Numbered from the stretch's first letter, positions 1 to 12,443 are shown. The stretch: 64,000 nt of DNA from Campanula takesimana (GCA_026119855.1 JAOWBW010001123.1:62001-126000), one strand, 5' to 3'. The notes: a model not told the origin generated them from the letters alone. Program-made: numbers and translations.

Positions 1-749
1 ATCAGCAAATTAAATTGTTGTTCTTATGTGTTAAAAATTGATGTTTTTCATGTGATTAACGATAATCTAATGGCGTGATGTTCAATTTTCATTGTGCAGT
101 TGGTAGAATTTATGGTACATTGTGGATAAATGGATTCAGTTGAATTTGGCAAGTTCTAATTCTGGGACGGACAATTTATCATAAAACATGGAAAAAGTTT
201 GAATTTTAAAATCAAAATCCTTGTTTGTTTTGGAATTCAAATGAGTACTTCAAAGTCACTTGGTTCTCCCTTCTCCTTGGCCTACCCGAGTTCTTAGGAA
301 GAATCTTTGTCCTCCCTCGATATTTCCTCCATGTCAAATCTGGTTGTGAATTATGGTTGAGTATATCTTCTTCCTCATGTTTTCTAACTACATTTCTCTC
401 ATCTCATCTTATTCCTATTATGCAAATGCACTATCTCTAACATTTTTGCAGATATATCCGAGATTTCAGGAGAAACTCTGAGTGATTGTGACACAAAATG
501 ATTGTTTGCCGCTGCTCTGATCAAGCTCAGGCATTTTTGTTGTTAAGCATCCAGCTGGTGCTACGCAACTTGTTCGTGCAACTGCGCGGACAACTGGTCA
601 CTCAACTGGACAGTCAACTGGTAAGTCTGCGACTGTTTTAAGGGGTAAGTAAATCTTCTGCAGAACTCTTTGGTCTATAAAGGTTTGCTGCGATATGAGT
701 TGAGGTTGATGATGCTCATAGAGGTATTTTTGTTGGGGATATTCAAATT
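1..749. other. AT-rich sequence left of a Copia 3' end; no gene supported
   Basis: No convincing coding region is visible. The part from about 500 onward is less AT-rich and contains three CAACTGG-type repeats near 591, 603 and 614. It runs into the polypurine array that precedes the Copia LTR, so it is probably the untranslated 3' interior of that element. The first ~500 bases show splice-like 'gcag' sites near 100 and 450 but no reading frame I can assign. The short open frame at 225-440 has no recognisable domain. Confidence 0.4.
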
Positions 750-750
750 T

Positions 751-959
751 AGGGGGAGTGGAAGATATTCTTGATTTTCTTTCTTTGAGTTTGATGATTC
801 TTCTCAAAAAGGGGGGAGAAAGATGTGGTCTTCATATTCAGGGGGAGAAAGATGTGTTCTAAAGATGTATTTAGGGGGAGTAGAATCCAATGTACAAATT
901 TAGGGGGAGAGATTATTGTTTTGGGTGTTTTGATCAGAACCACAAAGATAGGGGGAGAT
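751..959 (+). repeat. Array of six polypurine tracts before a Copia 3' LTR
   Basis: Six near-identical aGGGGGAG(A/T) tracts start near 751, 811, 840, 873, 902 and 950, spaced about 30-60 bases. The last one directly abuts the LTR start at 960. A polypurine tract primes plus-strand DNA synthesis in LTR retrotransposons. Multiple tracts upstream of the 3' LTR are a known feature of the Sirevirus lineage of Copia, which is why I lean to that lineage. Only the final tract is positioned to prime at the LTR border. Confidence 0.7.
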
Positions 960-1671
960 TGAAAGAGTATGATATACTCTTATATTTTATTTTGTATCTT
1001 TGTGATTCTGATTTATTTAGTGTATATATTTAGAGTTTATTTAATTTAGGAATTATGTGTATATTTAGTTTAATAATTGTTTATATTGGGAGTAGTTTAT
1101 TTTAGGATATTGATTTTGATTTAGTTGACTAACATACTAATGTTTATCTTTGGTAAGTTAGGGTTTTGTGTTATAGGTAAGGAAGGACTCTCAACAAGGA
1201 ATGATTGGATGATTGCCAACCAAGAGTATCTCCACGCCAAGAAGGACTCTAAAATACGTGGTCTATAAGATGGCGATCATTATATGTCATTCATAACGTT
1301 TTTGGAGGTCTCTCTAACAAAAAGTTTCATTCAGAGAAAGTTCCTTTGTTTTCTTGAAGTTCTTATTCATAAAGACTTCAAGTGTTTTAGTGTTTGGTTT
1401 ATTCTAGAGATCTAGAATAGGTTTGATCTTTTCGTTGTTTTTGTTTCTTTCATTGTCTTGTATTCTGCAAGACCTTTTTATTAATGAAAGTTTTCCAGCA
1501 AGTAATTCTTGCTGAAGTGTTTAATTTTTGTCTTTAAAATTCCGCTGCATTTACTCTTTTCGTCGTCAGTTGATAGGACAGTTGTGCTGTCACTTGTGTG
1601 ATCATCTTTGATCACAAGTGTCCTGTCAAGTGGTTGTTTTCCAGAACAGTCCTAGTTGCATATTTCTTTCA
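960..1671 (+). mobile_element. 3' LTR of a Copia (Sirevirus-like) retrotransposon, 712 bp
   Basis: The segment begins TGAAAGA directly after the last polypurine tract and ends TCTTTCA, a perfect 7-bp terminal inverted repeat with TG...CA ends. It includes a palindrome-rich 3' part, a feature seen in Sirevirus LTRs. The rest of the element, including the 5' LTR, would lie to the left of the window, so the target-site duplication cannot be checked. The start and end were chosen from the inverted termini plus polypurine-tract adjacency. A second LTR copy is needed for proof. Confidence 0.7.
1591..1620. repeat. Palindrome inside the Copia LTR
   Basis: CACTTGTG at 1591 and CACAAGTG at 1613 form inverted arms around two TGATCA hexamers (1599 and 1609). 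The sequence could fold into a stem or be a dimeric protein-binding site. Palindromic motifs of this kind occur in Sirevirus LTR promoter regions. The functional reading is inference. Confidence 0.6.
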
Positions 1672-1935
1672 GTGTCAGACTGATAGCTAAGACCCCTCTG
1701 GTTCTTGTAATTTATGAGATGTTTGTACAAAATATATTGTGATTTTAATAAAAAAAAATGTTATTCATGGAAAAAGTATACTATATTGCAAACAAAATAA
1801 AATACGCTGTCTTAATATTTTAATAATCTTTCAAACAAAAAAAACAACTATTACCGTTTTAAAACAAATATTCAAAAAATCCAAATTTATTATTGATTAA
1901 GAATTAAAATTCTTTGGACATATTTTAAGAACGGT

Positions 1936-2391
1936 ATGTTAATATTTTATGTGTCTCAAAATGATCTTCACATTTGCCATTTTTGATTGTCAAAAAAGCT
2001 TTTTCTATTTTTACAATTTAACCTCAAAAGTATATAAACAAAATATGTCTAATAAAACAATTATTCAAATACATAAAAAGGAAAAAAATAGTTAAATGAA
2101 AAGATTTGAGACAGAGGGGACAGATGAGTATTACTCCATCTGCTCCGAAATAAATGTCATAGTTGACAATTCAATTCTTTTAAGCTTTTAATTGTGTTTC
2201 CTTGATTGCCGCAATATATTCATATGAGTAGAGTGATATCTCTCCAATAGCATTGCAATACTTGTGACTATTAGAATGTGTAGTACAGGAGGAAGATCAC
2301 CAAATTTCATACCATATTTTAATAAAACAACATTTATTTTAAGACAAACGTAAATTAAAAGTAAAAGATTTATTTTAAGACGGAATGAGTA
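1936..2391. mobile_element. Two degenerate Stowaway-type MITEs, back to back
   Basis: A first unit ends near 2130 with a damaged 'gacagaggggacagatgagta' type terminus; its left end near 1936-1960 keeps only 'gtctcaaaatgatcttcac'. A second unit runs from about 2132 (tactccatctgctccg) to 2391 (agacggaatgagta). Both resemble the Stowaway/Tc1-mariner terminal pattern CTCCCTCCGTCCC, with mutations. Borders are approximate. Confidence 0.5.
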
Positions 2392-2430
2392 TATTTTTTT
2401 TAAAAAAACTGGTTTTGAAGGAGAGATAGT

Positions 2431-2515
2431 CAGGACTGTGGCTATGGGTAGAGGATTTCAAAGGCGTTACGAGAAATACAGAGGGCATATTTGTCAAATT
2501 CAATTAAGACTCCAG
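2431..2515 (+). repeat. Paralogue of the Helitron target (internal empty site)
   Basis: This stretch reads across the Helitron insertion point. Its left half (actgtggcta... gaggattt... gcgttacgaga) matches the bases just left of the Helitron (3422-3466). Its right half (gagggcata... tttgtcaaattca) matches the bases just right of it (19961-20000). It therefore looks like an older duplicated copy of the same sequence without the insertion. It supports both predicted Helitron ends independently of end motifs. Confidence 0.75.
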
Positions 2516-2615
2516 TTTCCCGATCATAATTTCCCTGTATTTTTGTTCAAAAAAAATAAAAAAAATCCCTGTATTTTTGCAGTAAAATATTATCTCTTTT
2601 GTTGGTATGTAGAGT

Positions 2616-3281
2616 TAGACATGTCCAAATAGAACCGGGAACCGACGGAACCGGCGGGTAGAACCGGAAAACCGGCGAAACCGGAACCGAGGAACCGGAA
2701 CCGAACGGAACCGAGAACCGGATTGAAACGGTTCGAATACGAATCCAACATATTCAGAACCGAGGAACCGGGAACCAAGGACCGAACCGAGAACCGGGAA
2801 CCGAACGGTATATACTGATATACATACTCCCTCCGTCCCAAATACTTGTAGTTCTAGGATTTTCACACAAATTAAGAAAAAAATATAATAATGTGTAATG
2901 GACTATATTACTCTTGGAACATTTCAAGTATCAAGACAATTTAATACTTTTACATTGACAACACTATCATAAATAAGGAATATTTGATAAACAATGTCAA
3001 AAATGTATAGATAATAGCAAAACTACAAATATTTGGGACAAACTTCAACTCCTTAAACTACAAGTATTTTGAAATGGCGGGAGTATTACATTTTAAACTA
3101 CAATATTTTGGGACGGAGGGAGTATTACATACTTATTAGATGGTGAGATGGAACCGGTGGAACCGTCGGAACCGAACCGGCGGATAGAACGGGAACCGGG
3201 AACCGGATTAAGATGGTTCGAATACGGTTCCGACCATTTGGGAACCGGCGGTTCCGGAACCGGAACCGTTGGACATGTCTA
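2616..3281. mobile_element. hAT-type non-autonomous element built of GGAACCG repeats
   Basis: Terminal inverted repeats TAGACATGTCCAA at the left and TTGGACATGTCTA at the right are perfect. The element is flanked by an 8-bp duplication TGTAGAGT (2608-2615 and 3282-3289), the hallmark of hAT transposition. Its interior is a run of GGAACCG-like units on both sides of a nested Stowaway MITE (2825-3124). Without the MITE it is about 366 bp. No transposase is encoded. Confidence 0.88.
2825..3124. mobile_element. Stowaway-type MITE nested in the hAT element
   Basis: It starts TACTCCCTCCGTCCCAAAT and ends ATTTGGGACGGAGGGAGTA-like, with TA at both edges as expected for a Stowaway/mariner TA target. 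An extra internal copy of the right terminus (gaaatggcgggagta) lies near 3069-3085. Insertion postdates the surrounding hAT element. Confidence 0.85.
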
Positions 3282-3466
3282 TGTAGAGTTGCATGAATTA
3301 TGGGAAAGCAGTAGTAACAGCCCCTGATTTTATTTGTTGTTTTGTAAAAAGAAAAAAAAAAAAAAAAAAGATCTCCATTTATCAGGGGGAAAGTAGTAAC
3401 AGACCCTGATTTTATGGCGTGGGACTGTGGCTCTACTATTAGAGGATTTGAAACGTGTTACTAGAA

Positions 3467-3495
3467 CTAGTGTTTACACCCGTGCGATGCACGGG
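3467..3495 (-). other. Helitron 3' terminus: hairpin plus CTAG
   Basis: CTAG at 3467-3470 is the terminal CTRR-type tetranucleotide when read on the minus strand. Eight bases inside it is a perfect 7-bp-arm hairpin, CCCGTGC/GCACGGG (3479-3495) with a 3-base loop. In Helitrons such a hairpin marks the rolling-circle termination site. Confidence 0.9.
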
Positions 3496-3812
3496 GCGTT
3501 ACTATTTAATAATTATAATTTATCAACTAAACCGATAAAATCTCAATTCTTATTATATTTAATATTTGAGTGGTTGATTTTTGTAGAACTCAATTAACAC
3601 CTGAGAAAAACATGTAAATTGAGTACTACCTCTGTACCAGATAAATAATTGTTTGCACAATTTCTTAGTAACATCTCTAAAACGTTGGTTTCTTCCAAAA
3701 CAAACGCATAACATTTTAATAACATACAAATATCATTCAAATAAAATTAAATAGGTACTTAACATAATACCAATAATAAAATGTGTAATTAATAATAACA
3801 AATACATAATAT

Positions 3813-6800
3813 TTATAAATTATTAAAGACTTCTTTGAAGACTACATTGTTAGTACGATCACAAGAGTTGTTTGGGTATTCTTCATCACAAATCAATATT
3901 TTGAGGCCATTCGGAGTTTTCACACCCTTGAGAGCGCAACATATAATTGACCGTGAGAAAATACGGGCTTCTTCAGAATAAGACCAACAGATGATAACGA
4001 TTGTCCTTGGCTCTTATTAATAGTCATGGCATATGATACCATCAATGGGAACTGCCTCCTCTCAAATCGGAAAGGAATTCTTGAGTCTGAAGGAGTCAAA
4101 GACATTCGCGGAATCAAAACTTTTCGAGCAATCTCATTTGACGAAATAACTTCTCCTTCCATACATGCTTTTCAAGCCTAGTTATAACCAAACGCGTCCC
4201 GTTGCAAAGACCGAGGGAAGGATCAATATTACGAAGCAACATAACAGGAGTACCAACTTTCAAAGTCAATTTGTGATTTGGAAGGCCAGAGATGGATATA
4301 GTATTTATGAACTCGGGTGTATGGAGATCCGACAGAGATTCGCTGCTATTGTCTGTATGACATGCCATATCTGAACTTAGATACGTTGTGCCTTGAGTTT
4401 CATTTAGAGACACCATATAATCATTAACAGCGTTAACAACATCCAATGTTGGGGCTAATATGGCTCTCTCTTCAAAGTAAGGCAAATCACGTCTCCCATT
4501 CAAATATTCAGAATATATGTGCTCAACCATACTAATTATTGGATCGTTGAAGTCTTGGATTAAAAACTCTGGCGGAATTTCAATCGGAACAATCCCGTCA
4601 TTAGGCTCGTTTATTTTACCATCTCCAATTTTGCAATCCATTCCGCAAATTGTCTCAATTTAGCTGACGCTTTACTTGAATCCAAACCTTCCAATCTCAT
4701 GTTTTTGTAAGTGTCAGCACGATGCAATGCGTCCACAAATACGAAGAATTGATAGTTGCATGAACAATATCCTGTCTAGTACCCTTAGGAATCACAGGAA
4801 GAATTTGTCGAAAATCTCCTCCAAAAACAATAGTCTTACCACCAAATGGATAGTCATTACGATTACTATCAACAGCTCGCATCACATCTCTCATTGATCT
4901 ATCTAAAGCCTCAAAGCAGTGTTTATGCATCATTGGGGCTTCATCCCAAATAATCAAATGGGCTTTAATTATTAATTCTGCCAAAGGAGAACCTTGAGAA
5001 ATATTGCAAACCGAATCTTCATTCAAATTAAATGGGATACCAAATCTGGAATGTGCTGTTCTTCCACCGGGAAGCAATAATGATGCAATACCACTTGATG
5101 CGACATTTAGAACAATAAGCCCCTGAGAACGCAATCGTGCGGATAAGGTTCTCCATATATAAGTCTTCCCACTCCCTCCGTAACCATAACAAAGAACATT
5201 TTGCCTATTTCTTCTGAACATGAAGCGTAAATGACGTTATAAACTTCGCGCTGAGAATCATTCAAATTAAGCACGAGTTCTTCATACTCAATTGCAAGGT
5301 TTTCCTGATCGTAAGATAATTCGTCCTGAAGCAATTGATTATGCTTAACCGAAACAAACGATGAATCAGGCATCGGTAACATTGGAAACTCACCTAAACT
5401 TCTTCCTTGCCTTCTAAGAAGTTTGTCGATTTCCGCTAGTCCGAAGTTTTGAAGTTGATTTTCATCCAAAACTAAACCTATATAATATTGAAAATATAAT
5501 TAATCAAGAAATAACCACGTAAGTGTGAAATTTTTTTTTATCAAATTTAAGCAATAATGTAAATTAAACACTAACCTGGATGATTAAGAATAACTCTTTG
5601 TTTATAAATCACATCGTCACATAAATACGTCCAACATTTCTCCCACACATGCTCAGGTCTTGCCATAGTCCCGGATGTTAGCAAAGTTACAAACAACGTT
5701 CTCATTGAATGAGCGGTGGAAAATTGATTGGCCTCAATAAAACCGTCGATGTACTCCTTATCATCATTTAGCAAGCCTAAATGGTAGCAAGCCTCGCGAA
5801 AAGTGGCACACTGAATATCATTGACTTTACGAAGATCGCTAAAACTTTGTGCGCCACGGGCCTGATTCAATAAGCATCTTAAGTAATAAATTTCTCCACA
5901 TCCAGGGGGCACAAAAAATATTCTTCCAATTGTAAACCCTTTTTTCCTCGGAACCCATTCACGTGTATTTGACTTCCAAACAAACTTCATGGGAAATTGA
6001 GAATAAGTTAACCCTCTAGCCTCGACATACTTCTTATTAGCTTCCATCCAACCAAGAAACATACTGTGCGCAACTGAATCCCGAGCCAAAACAGACGATA
6101 AATTATCATTGTCGGAATAGACTATACACTGTTCATTAGGAAGATGAAAACTCAGTCGCTCTACAGGAGGGTCTTTAAATTGGACTTCAAAACCAAAGAT
6201 TCGCCAAACGGCTTCACATGCGGAAATATAGCGACAATCATAATATAAATTAATCTCGTCGACTACGGTTTCTGAACCATCCACCGCACAAAATGCAGCT
6301 GTCACTCGATCATTCCCTTTGTGAATATATTTGAACAAATACTTAATTGACCGCGACTGATTGCACCATTCAACATTTAAATGTGAACCATATTTAACCA
6401 GCAAAAATCTATTATGAGGCACCACATGTCTATTGTCCAATAGAATGCCATTTTTCAAGATGGTTCTTCCATTATCCCTCCTTCTGTAAACCGCATACCC
6501 CTCTTCATCAATTGTGGTTGCAGCAACAAATCTTTTAGGGTAATGCTTTGAACATCGCCCATTAACCATGCAAGGTGATTTAGCTCTATCTTTCCCACAC
6601 GGACCATGAAGCATAAATTCTTTGACAGCATTAAAGTAAATGGGATCCAATTTTTCATCAGGAATTTCAGCGGAAATGAAACAATCAATATCTTCAGGAG
6701 ATCGGCTTTTGAAATTATTTGCGAGAAATAATAATATGTGGGCATGTGGTAAACCTCTCTTCTGAAACTCTATTGTGTAAACAACTACATAAACATAAAG

Positions 6801-8103
6801 AACATTATTTAGTTTATATGTTAAAATATACTCACTATGTTATATATATTTGAACATTTAATATTTATAACATAAAAAAAAATCATATATTACATTTAAG
6901 TGAGTATCTATTTGTTAGTTATCTTATTTTCCCTAATAAAAGTTTATAACTATTTCAACATAAGTTAAAATATTATTTCACACATATGTCTGTATATATA
7001 TGTATGCAATAATTTTATTAATAGTACTAATTTATTTAATATTATTTAAATACCTATAATAACATCCAATTTTATACAAAGCAAGTAATATAATTTCATG
7101 TAAATATAAATCATGTAGAGTAAAGTAATTTAACAATAAATCATACCTGCTTTAACTTCGCCAAATATTTTGTTCTTGCGAATGTCCTTTATCAATCCTT
7201 CGAGCTTGGATTTGAACATACGACTTAAAATATCCGGCCGATCTTCTGCTTTCAAATTAGAATCTTCGAGAACCCTTGCAACCTCAGGCCACTTTGGATT
7301 GCTTGTGAATGTTAAGAACAAATCCGGATAACCAACCCATCTACAAATTGCCATTGCATCTTGATAATTTTGAACCATAAACCTAATCCCACCAGTAAAA
7401 GATGATGGCAAAATAATTCTTTTGCCTACTTTCGATGCATCACAATCACCATTTAACACCACTTCTTGCAAACCTTTGTATAATTCAGTTCTCAATTGTT
7501 TTTGATGTAGCCTGATATACGTTAAACGCGAAGACTCGATCATTGTATACACATCCACCAAATATTGTTGAAAGAGTCTTTTAGAATACAAAATAATCTT
7601 CGAGTCTGTGTCTCGTGTATGCAACCGATAAGCAAAATACTCTCGCATGCTAACATACTTTCGGCCCGCTTGCTCATGTCGATTGTGGTGAAATGAAATA
7701 TCTTCCCTATATCCATCTTCACCAAATGGAAATAACAACGGGTATTGTAAGCTTATATATGACGGATTCAACTGGTTTATACGTTTTTTTTTTCCGCCTC
7801 TAGCTTGAATTATGATATCCCTATCTGCAGCTGAACTATCAATATCACCAACAACCAATGCAGCAATCTCAGACACTGTAGGCAAATTGTAAACTCTCGC
7901 ATCACCAGATCGCCTCCCAACCAATTTTAATTTAATTTCCTTCGGTTCTTCTCCATCAAATAATTTCTCTTTTGCCATACGGAATGATTTCACCAACACA
8001 TTTCTTCGATCTAACATACATTTCAAGGATTCAACAATTTCATCATTCAAATCATTTGTGGAAGATTCCGACCTTAAAAAAAAGAAAATTTAATTTGTTA
8101 GTA

Positions 8104-8152
<49 letters not shown>

Positions 8153-8969
8153 CACACACACACACATATAATTAACGAATTTCGTTATATATGAGTATGT
8201 TAGTTAATTTACCTAACTGACGCTTTGCGATTAGCAACTTCATTCTCTGTATCATATATATATAATTGAGCGAATACAGGTTTCTCACCTTCGTCTGGTA
8301 ACAAATTGCCGATTAGATGATAATTTTGTCCATGTAGCTTAAACACAGGAGGAGAGCTACCATTATTCACACTTCTATCAATCTTTCCACCCAGAGAAGT
8401 AAAACAGAACATGTTGTTGTAGGAACGAATGTTTTTCTTATAATGATTACTCAATTGAGAATCCTCAAACAACAAACTGTCTAATGGTGGGGGAGGTTGT
8501 CTAACTGTTGGAAGACGAATTTTTCCTTGGTTACAACACAAACCAAATTTGGGGAACCGAGCTTTATAATGACGACCCAATCGCTCCTCATACCAAAAAT
8601 ACGCTCCACAAAATGAACAATTGTAAGTCGCATCTCCAATATCCCAATAGCCTAAAAAAAGTTATCATTAGTACATTGTACAAGTGAATCTATAAATATA
8701 AATATATATTTTATAAATAATAACTTATTACTTAAAAAAAATTGCTTTAATTTGTAAAAAAAAAATACAATATATCATATACTAAACTTACTTAATGTCG
8801 AAGTCGAATGATTATCAATAATTGAAGCAGATACTTTAGCACGTTTAACCGGTCGGGGTTAACTTCATGACGTAAACATCTATCAAACTTTTTTGGTGAG
8901 GACGAAGGCTTATCCGAGATTTTGAAGGAAACATAAATCCTTCCAGAATTGAATCTAATATGAGCCACT
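3813..8969 (-). pseudogene. Helitron Rep/helicase gene, broken by frameshifts
   Basis: This is the Rep/Pif1-type replication initiator and 5'-3' helicase of the Helitron. Inferred exons are about 8969-8792, 8651-8213, 8072-7147, 6784-5576 and 5477-3813, with GT-AG introns at 8212-8073, 7146-6785 and 5575-5478 and intact frame across these joints. A Cys-rich N-terminal motif (CSFCGAYFWYEER) lies near 8600. The Helitron-like N domain covers 8072-7147. The HUH motif (PHAHILLFL) is at 6749-6723 and the tyrosine motif (KYLFKYIHKG) near 6345-6316. The helicase has Walker A (GYGGSGKT) near 5190-5165, Walker B (IIWDEAP) near 4955-4935, and GDFRQILPV and INKSQGQS motifs. The frame is lost near 5187 (at Walker A), 4704, 4632, 4162 and 3928, and once more near 8850. 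Two of these are one-base losses in A/T runs, so assembly error must be excluded. The 5' end may extend to 9292. Confidence 0.88.
8105..8166. repeat. (TA)n(CA)n microsatellite in a Rep/helicase intron
   Basis: An A-run followed by alternating TA and then CA dinucleotides lies within the intron 8073-8212. Confidence 0.85.
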
Positions 8970-10238
8970 ATATAAAGATGAAAATAAAATTTAATAAAAG
9001 TAAGATTCATATTTTATTTGGATAAAATAAAAACAATACCTCCTAATATATAACAGAAACATACCAAACAAATACGTACAGTACAAATTGTGTAAAAAAG
9101 GTAAAGGTAACATTTTAATTATTATTCACTTAGTAGAATGAATTAAAATAATTCATAAATAAGAATTTAAATGTTATACAATAGTTACTAAAATCAAATT
9201 ATTCGTAAGCATTTGATACTTACACTTGGATAGCATGAACAAACCACCCCCTTTTAATGTAGTGATGCTCGATTCAACCGTTTCGTTACCTATATCAAAT
9301 ATAATGAATAAATAGTAAAAAAAAAATACACATAATCATAATGTAAATTTTGTTATATACTACATGCGTCCAAATGAAATTAATATTCTTGGTCAACAAA
9401 ATTGTTTTGTCTCCAAATAGCATGAAATGTATAATATAATTACTTTTTATGTGCAATATAAAATTAGTAAGGACACCTATTTGTTCAAGCGACATTAAGC
9501 ACCGTTAGTTTTTTTTTAAAAAAATAAAAAAATAAAAAAAAATCCATAGTAGAATTTGAGAACAATACAATTGAACGGGGGTAAATTCACACTCAACCAC
9601 TTTAATTTTTAGTCTAACCCTAGACATACATTGAACACTAAAAGACCCCTCAACCACCATTACAGTTACTTAATTGATTTGAACAACCCTTTTCTTAGCT
9701 TCAATGAACCACCAAACAAATATTCATATCCTCCTCAAAAAGACTGATATCCTCTTCCATCTTCAATTTTTTTTTTTTTTTTTTTTTTTAAGTCTGCAGG
9801 TACACTTACTAAGCATGAAGAAGTGGTAAAATGAAATATGTAGAAACAGATGAACTGTGAATGTAAGCAAAAAGATCCTCAAGTATTCCATCCAAGGTAC
9901 ATTGTATAACTCTTTATTTTACGTTTGTGCTAAAATTATTAAATATGTATATAAATGGTTTTCTCTTCCAAGCATGAACTATTTAATGCTTTCTGTGTAT
10001 CTTTAATACTTTTTATTAGATATTAAATGTAACTGAAATCATAAATTGGTGAAGTAGTTGTTTATCATATATTAGGTGATTAGCTAACAAAGTTAATCTT
10101 ATGTTTAATAACATTACTCCCTCAGATCAACAAACCTCATTACTCATTAATTAATGTTCCAAATAGTTATTTAAATTGTAAATATTGGTTTGAAAATAAA
10201 GCTCCCTCAAACAGAACTTTATCATCCAGTTTGATTAA
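8970..10238. other. Helitron interior, mostly noncoding
   Basis: AT-rich sequence upstream of the Rep/helicase gene. A possible extra 5' exon (minus, about 9292-9230, bounded by AG and GTAAG) could encode GNETVESSITTLKGG, but no homology call is possible. A long T-run lies near 9768-9790. Nothing else is supported. Confidence 0.4.
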
Positions 10239-10490
10239 TACTCCCTTCTTATCGGAACGAATACCGTTTTTTTAAATGATTACCACTAAGGAAGCTTAAT
10301 AAATAATTAGAACTACTTGTACGTAGCGTAATGAACATTTTAAAATTGTTAAACGGAACCTCATTACAAATACTATGAATATGAAGTATTAGATTCTCGG
10401 TAATATAGTTAAAGGTAACAATAATTATTGCTCAGATTCCTTCATGGAAATAATGAAAAATGGTTCATCTTTTCCGATAGAAAGGGAGTA
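10239..10490. mobile_element. Stowaway-like MITE (252 bp)
   Basis: Left terminus tactcccttcttatcgga and right terminus tccgatagaaagggagta are inverted complements, with TA at both edges. Noncoding. Confidence 0.7.
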
Positions 10491-10652
10491 ATATGAAATA
10501 AACAAACTTAAAGATGTTCATGAACATTATCCTTTCTACATAATAACTTACTGTGTTCATACAAAGATTTGATCATGCTAAAAAAAATCCATTTCCTTAT
10601 TTATTTCAGTAGCCAAACTTGAAAAGGCTATATGTATTGTTACAAAAAAACA

Positions 10653-10914
10653 TACTCCCCCTGTCCCTAAATGAGTGTTCAAATTTCATTTTAAGGGACA
10701 CTATAAATCTCAATTTTTTGAACAATTTGGTAACAACGGTTCATATATAATCTTGTAATCTCCTTTCCAAACCTTTAGTTTTGCACGTATAAAGAGACCG
10801 GTGAAAAAAATTGCGAAAAATAACAGTTAGTGACAAAGTTATGCTAAAAAAAGACATTCATTATGGGACAAGGATTTCTTGAAAATAGACACGCATTTAG
10901 GGACAGAGGGAGTA
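10653..10914. mobile_element. Stowaway-type MITE, same family as 15257-15519
   Basis: It begins tactccccctgtccctaaat and ends atttagggacagagggagta, with TA at each edge. The interior (fragments such as ttcattttaagggacac and ggtaacaacg) is nearly the same as in the MITE at 15257-15519, so both belong to one recently active subfamily. Confidence 0.85.
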
Positions 10915-12443
10915 CATAAAAATTGAGGTATGGCATGATGTTTGATAACGAAATTATATAGACTTACAGATTAAAAAAATAAGCATTCATACATGATTAA
11001 GAATGGTAACCACACTTTGTAAATTCTTAGAACATACCTACACCAGATGACGGCAAATTTCTCTTCTTTTTCCTTACATCACAAATCGTAAAAGAACTAT
11101 TCATCTTCATCTTATAAAATATAAATGTGATAGATGGGGGGGGGGGGGGTAATGGTAGAAAGCTTGTAAAAACCTTTCCTATAAAGAAGATGAATAATGT
11201 CCCTCCCTCAATGAATTTGAATTTCAAATAAGTGTAGTTATCAAGAAAAGAAGACTACCTATAATCTAATAGTTTTCCAAAAAAAAAAACTTTAATGTAA
11301 TAGTATACCACAAATAACCAATGGATAGATCACTAATTTATGTACTTTGTATGACCTGTGAAGGAAAAAAAACGAAAATAATAATGTATTAATCATTTAA
11401 ATTGTAATACAAATAATAGCACAGAATATAAATTTCGTCTCATAATAATAGTCCTAATTGTGAAACTGTTTAACACTTAAGTTTGTTTTTTTTTTAAAAA
11501 AGGTTATTTTTAATTGAAAATGTAGAAACTGATTTTATTACTTTTACTACGAACAGTAAAAAATTGATGTTTAATATCCCCTTTGTCGAAATTTATATTC
11601 TTCTTACTTTTATTGGTTTTACGAATGAAATTTGAATAATCATTAAGGGTAACTGTAATTAGTATACTGAAATTTTTGAAATTGTTCTTGATAGACCTTT
11701 ACGAATACACTTAAATATCAAATTTAAGATTCTCATAACGCGTTTATGAGCAACATTTATAACTGCTCAAAGTTCGGTCGTAGTGAAAAATAAAATGAAC
11801 TATATTTCTGGGACGGAATGAGTATCAGTTTTATTGGAAGCCTTAAAGTTAAAAACATGTATTTATCAAAAGAATACAGATTATGACAATTGTTAAACAT
11901 GTTAGCATTTAAGAAATTTGTTAGATTATGACAATTGTTAACTTTTTAGCACTTAAGAAATTTGTTAGGATAAAGAATGATTGAAGATCAATTTTAATTC
12001 GCTTAAAAAGAAGAAAAATAAATTCACCTGTAATTGAAAACAGTAGAAACTTGTATTATTACATTACAACACTTTAAATTCTAAAATAGAACATTAAACA
12101 TAGTAATAAAATGAATCATAAGATATGTAGAAGATTTTTTCCATTCATAACATCAGATACATAAAATAAACTCCATTCTATGGAGTTTACAGTTCAACCT
12201 AATCAAAAGAGGGGTACCTAGGTTGAGATAAAGCCACTAACTACATCTAAAATGATGCTATTTTAAACTTTCATAATGAAAGTCACAACTCTAAGCCTAC
12301 TACAAACATTCAACAACAATTCAAGTCTTACAGACTTGAAAATACTTAAGAAACCTAGCATAAACAAACGAAAATGACAGCAGCTCACTACCTAACCAAA
12401 AGAGCTTGTCCCATTACACTACTACTAAACAGAAACAGAGAAA
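10915..12443. other. Helitron interior, noncoding, with a degenerate MITE
   Basis: AT-rich and without coding signal. A G-run sits at about 11137-11148. A degenerate MITE may span about 11427-11825: its right end, tctgggacggaatgagta, is clear and its left end (cgtctcataataatagtcc) is worn. The last few hundred bases are the 3' untranslated side of the first RPA gene and resemble the corresponding region 16780-17110 of the second copy. Confidence 0.45.

Noticed and set aside
2590..2866. Open frames rich in Gly/Ser/Arg/Phe-Arg on the minus strand
   Set aside because: They come from GGAACCG repeats in the hAT element.
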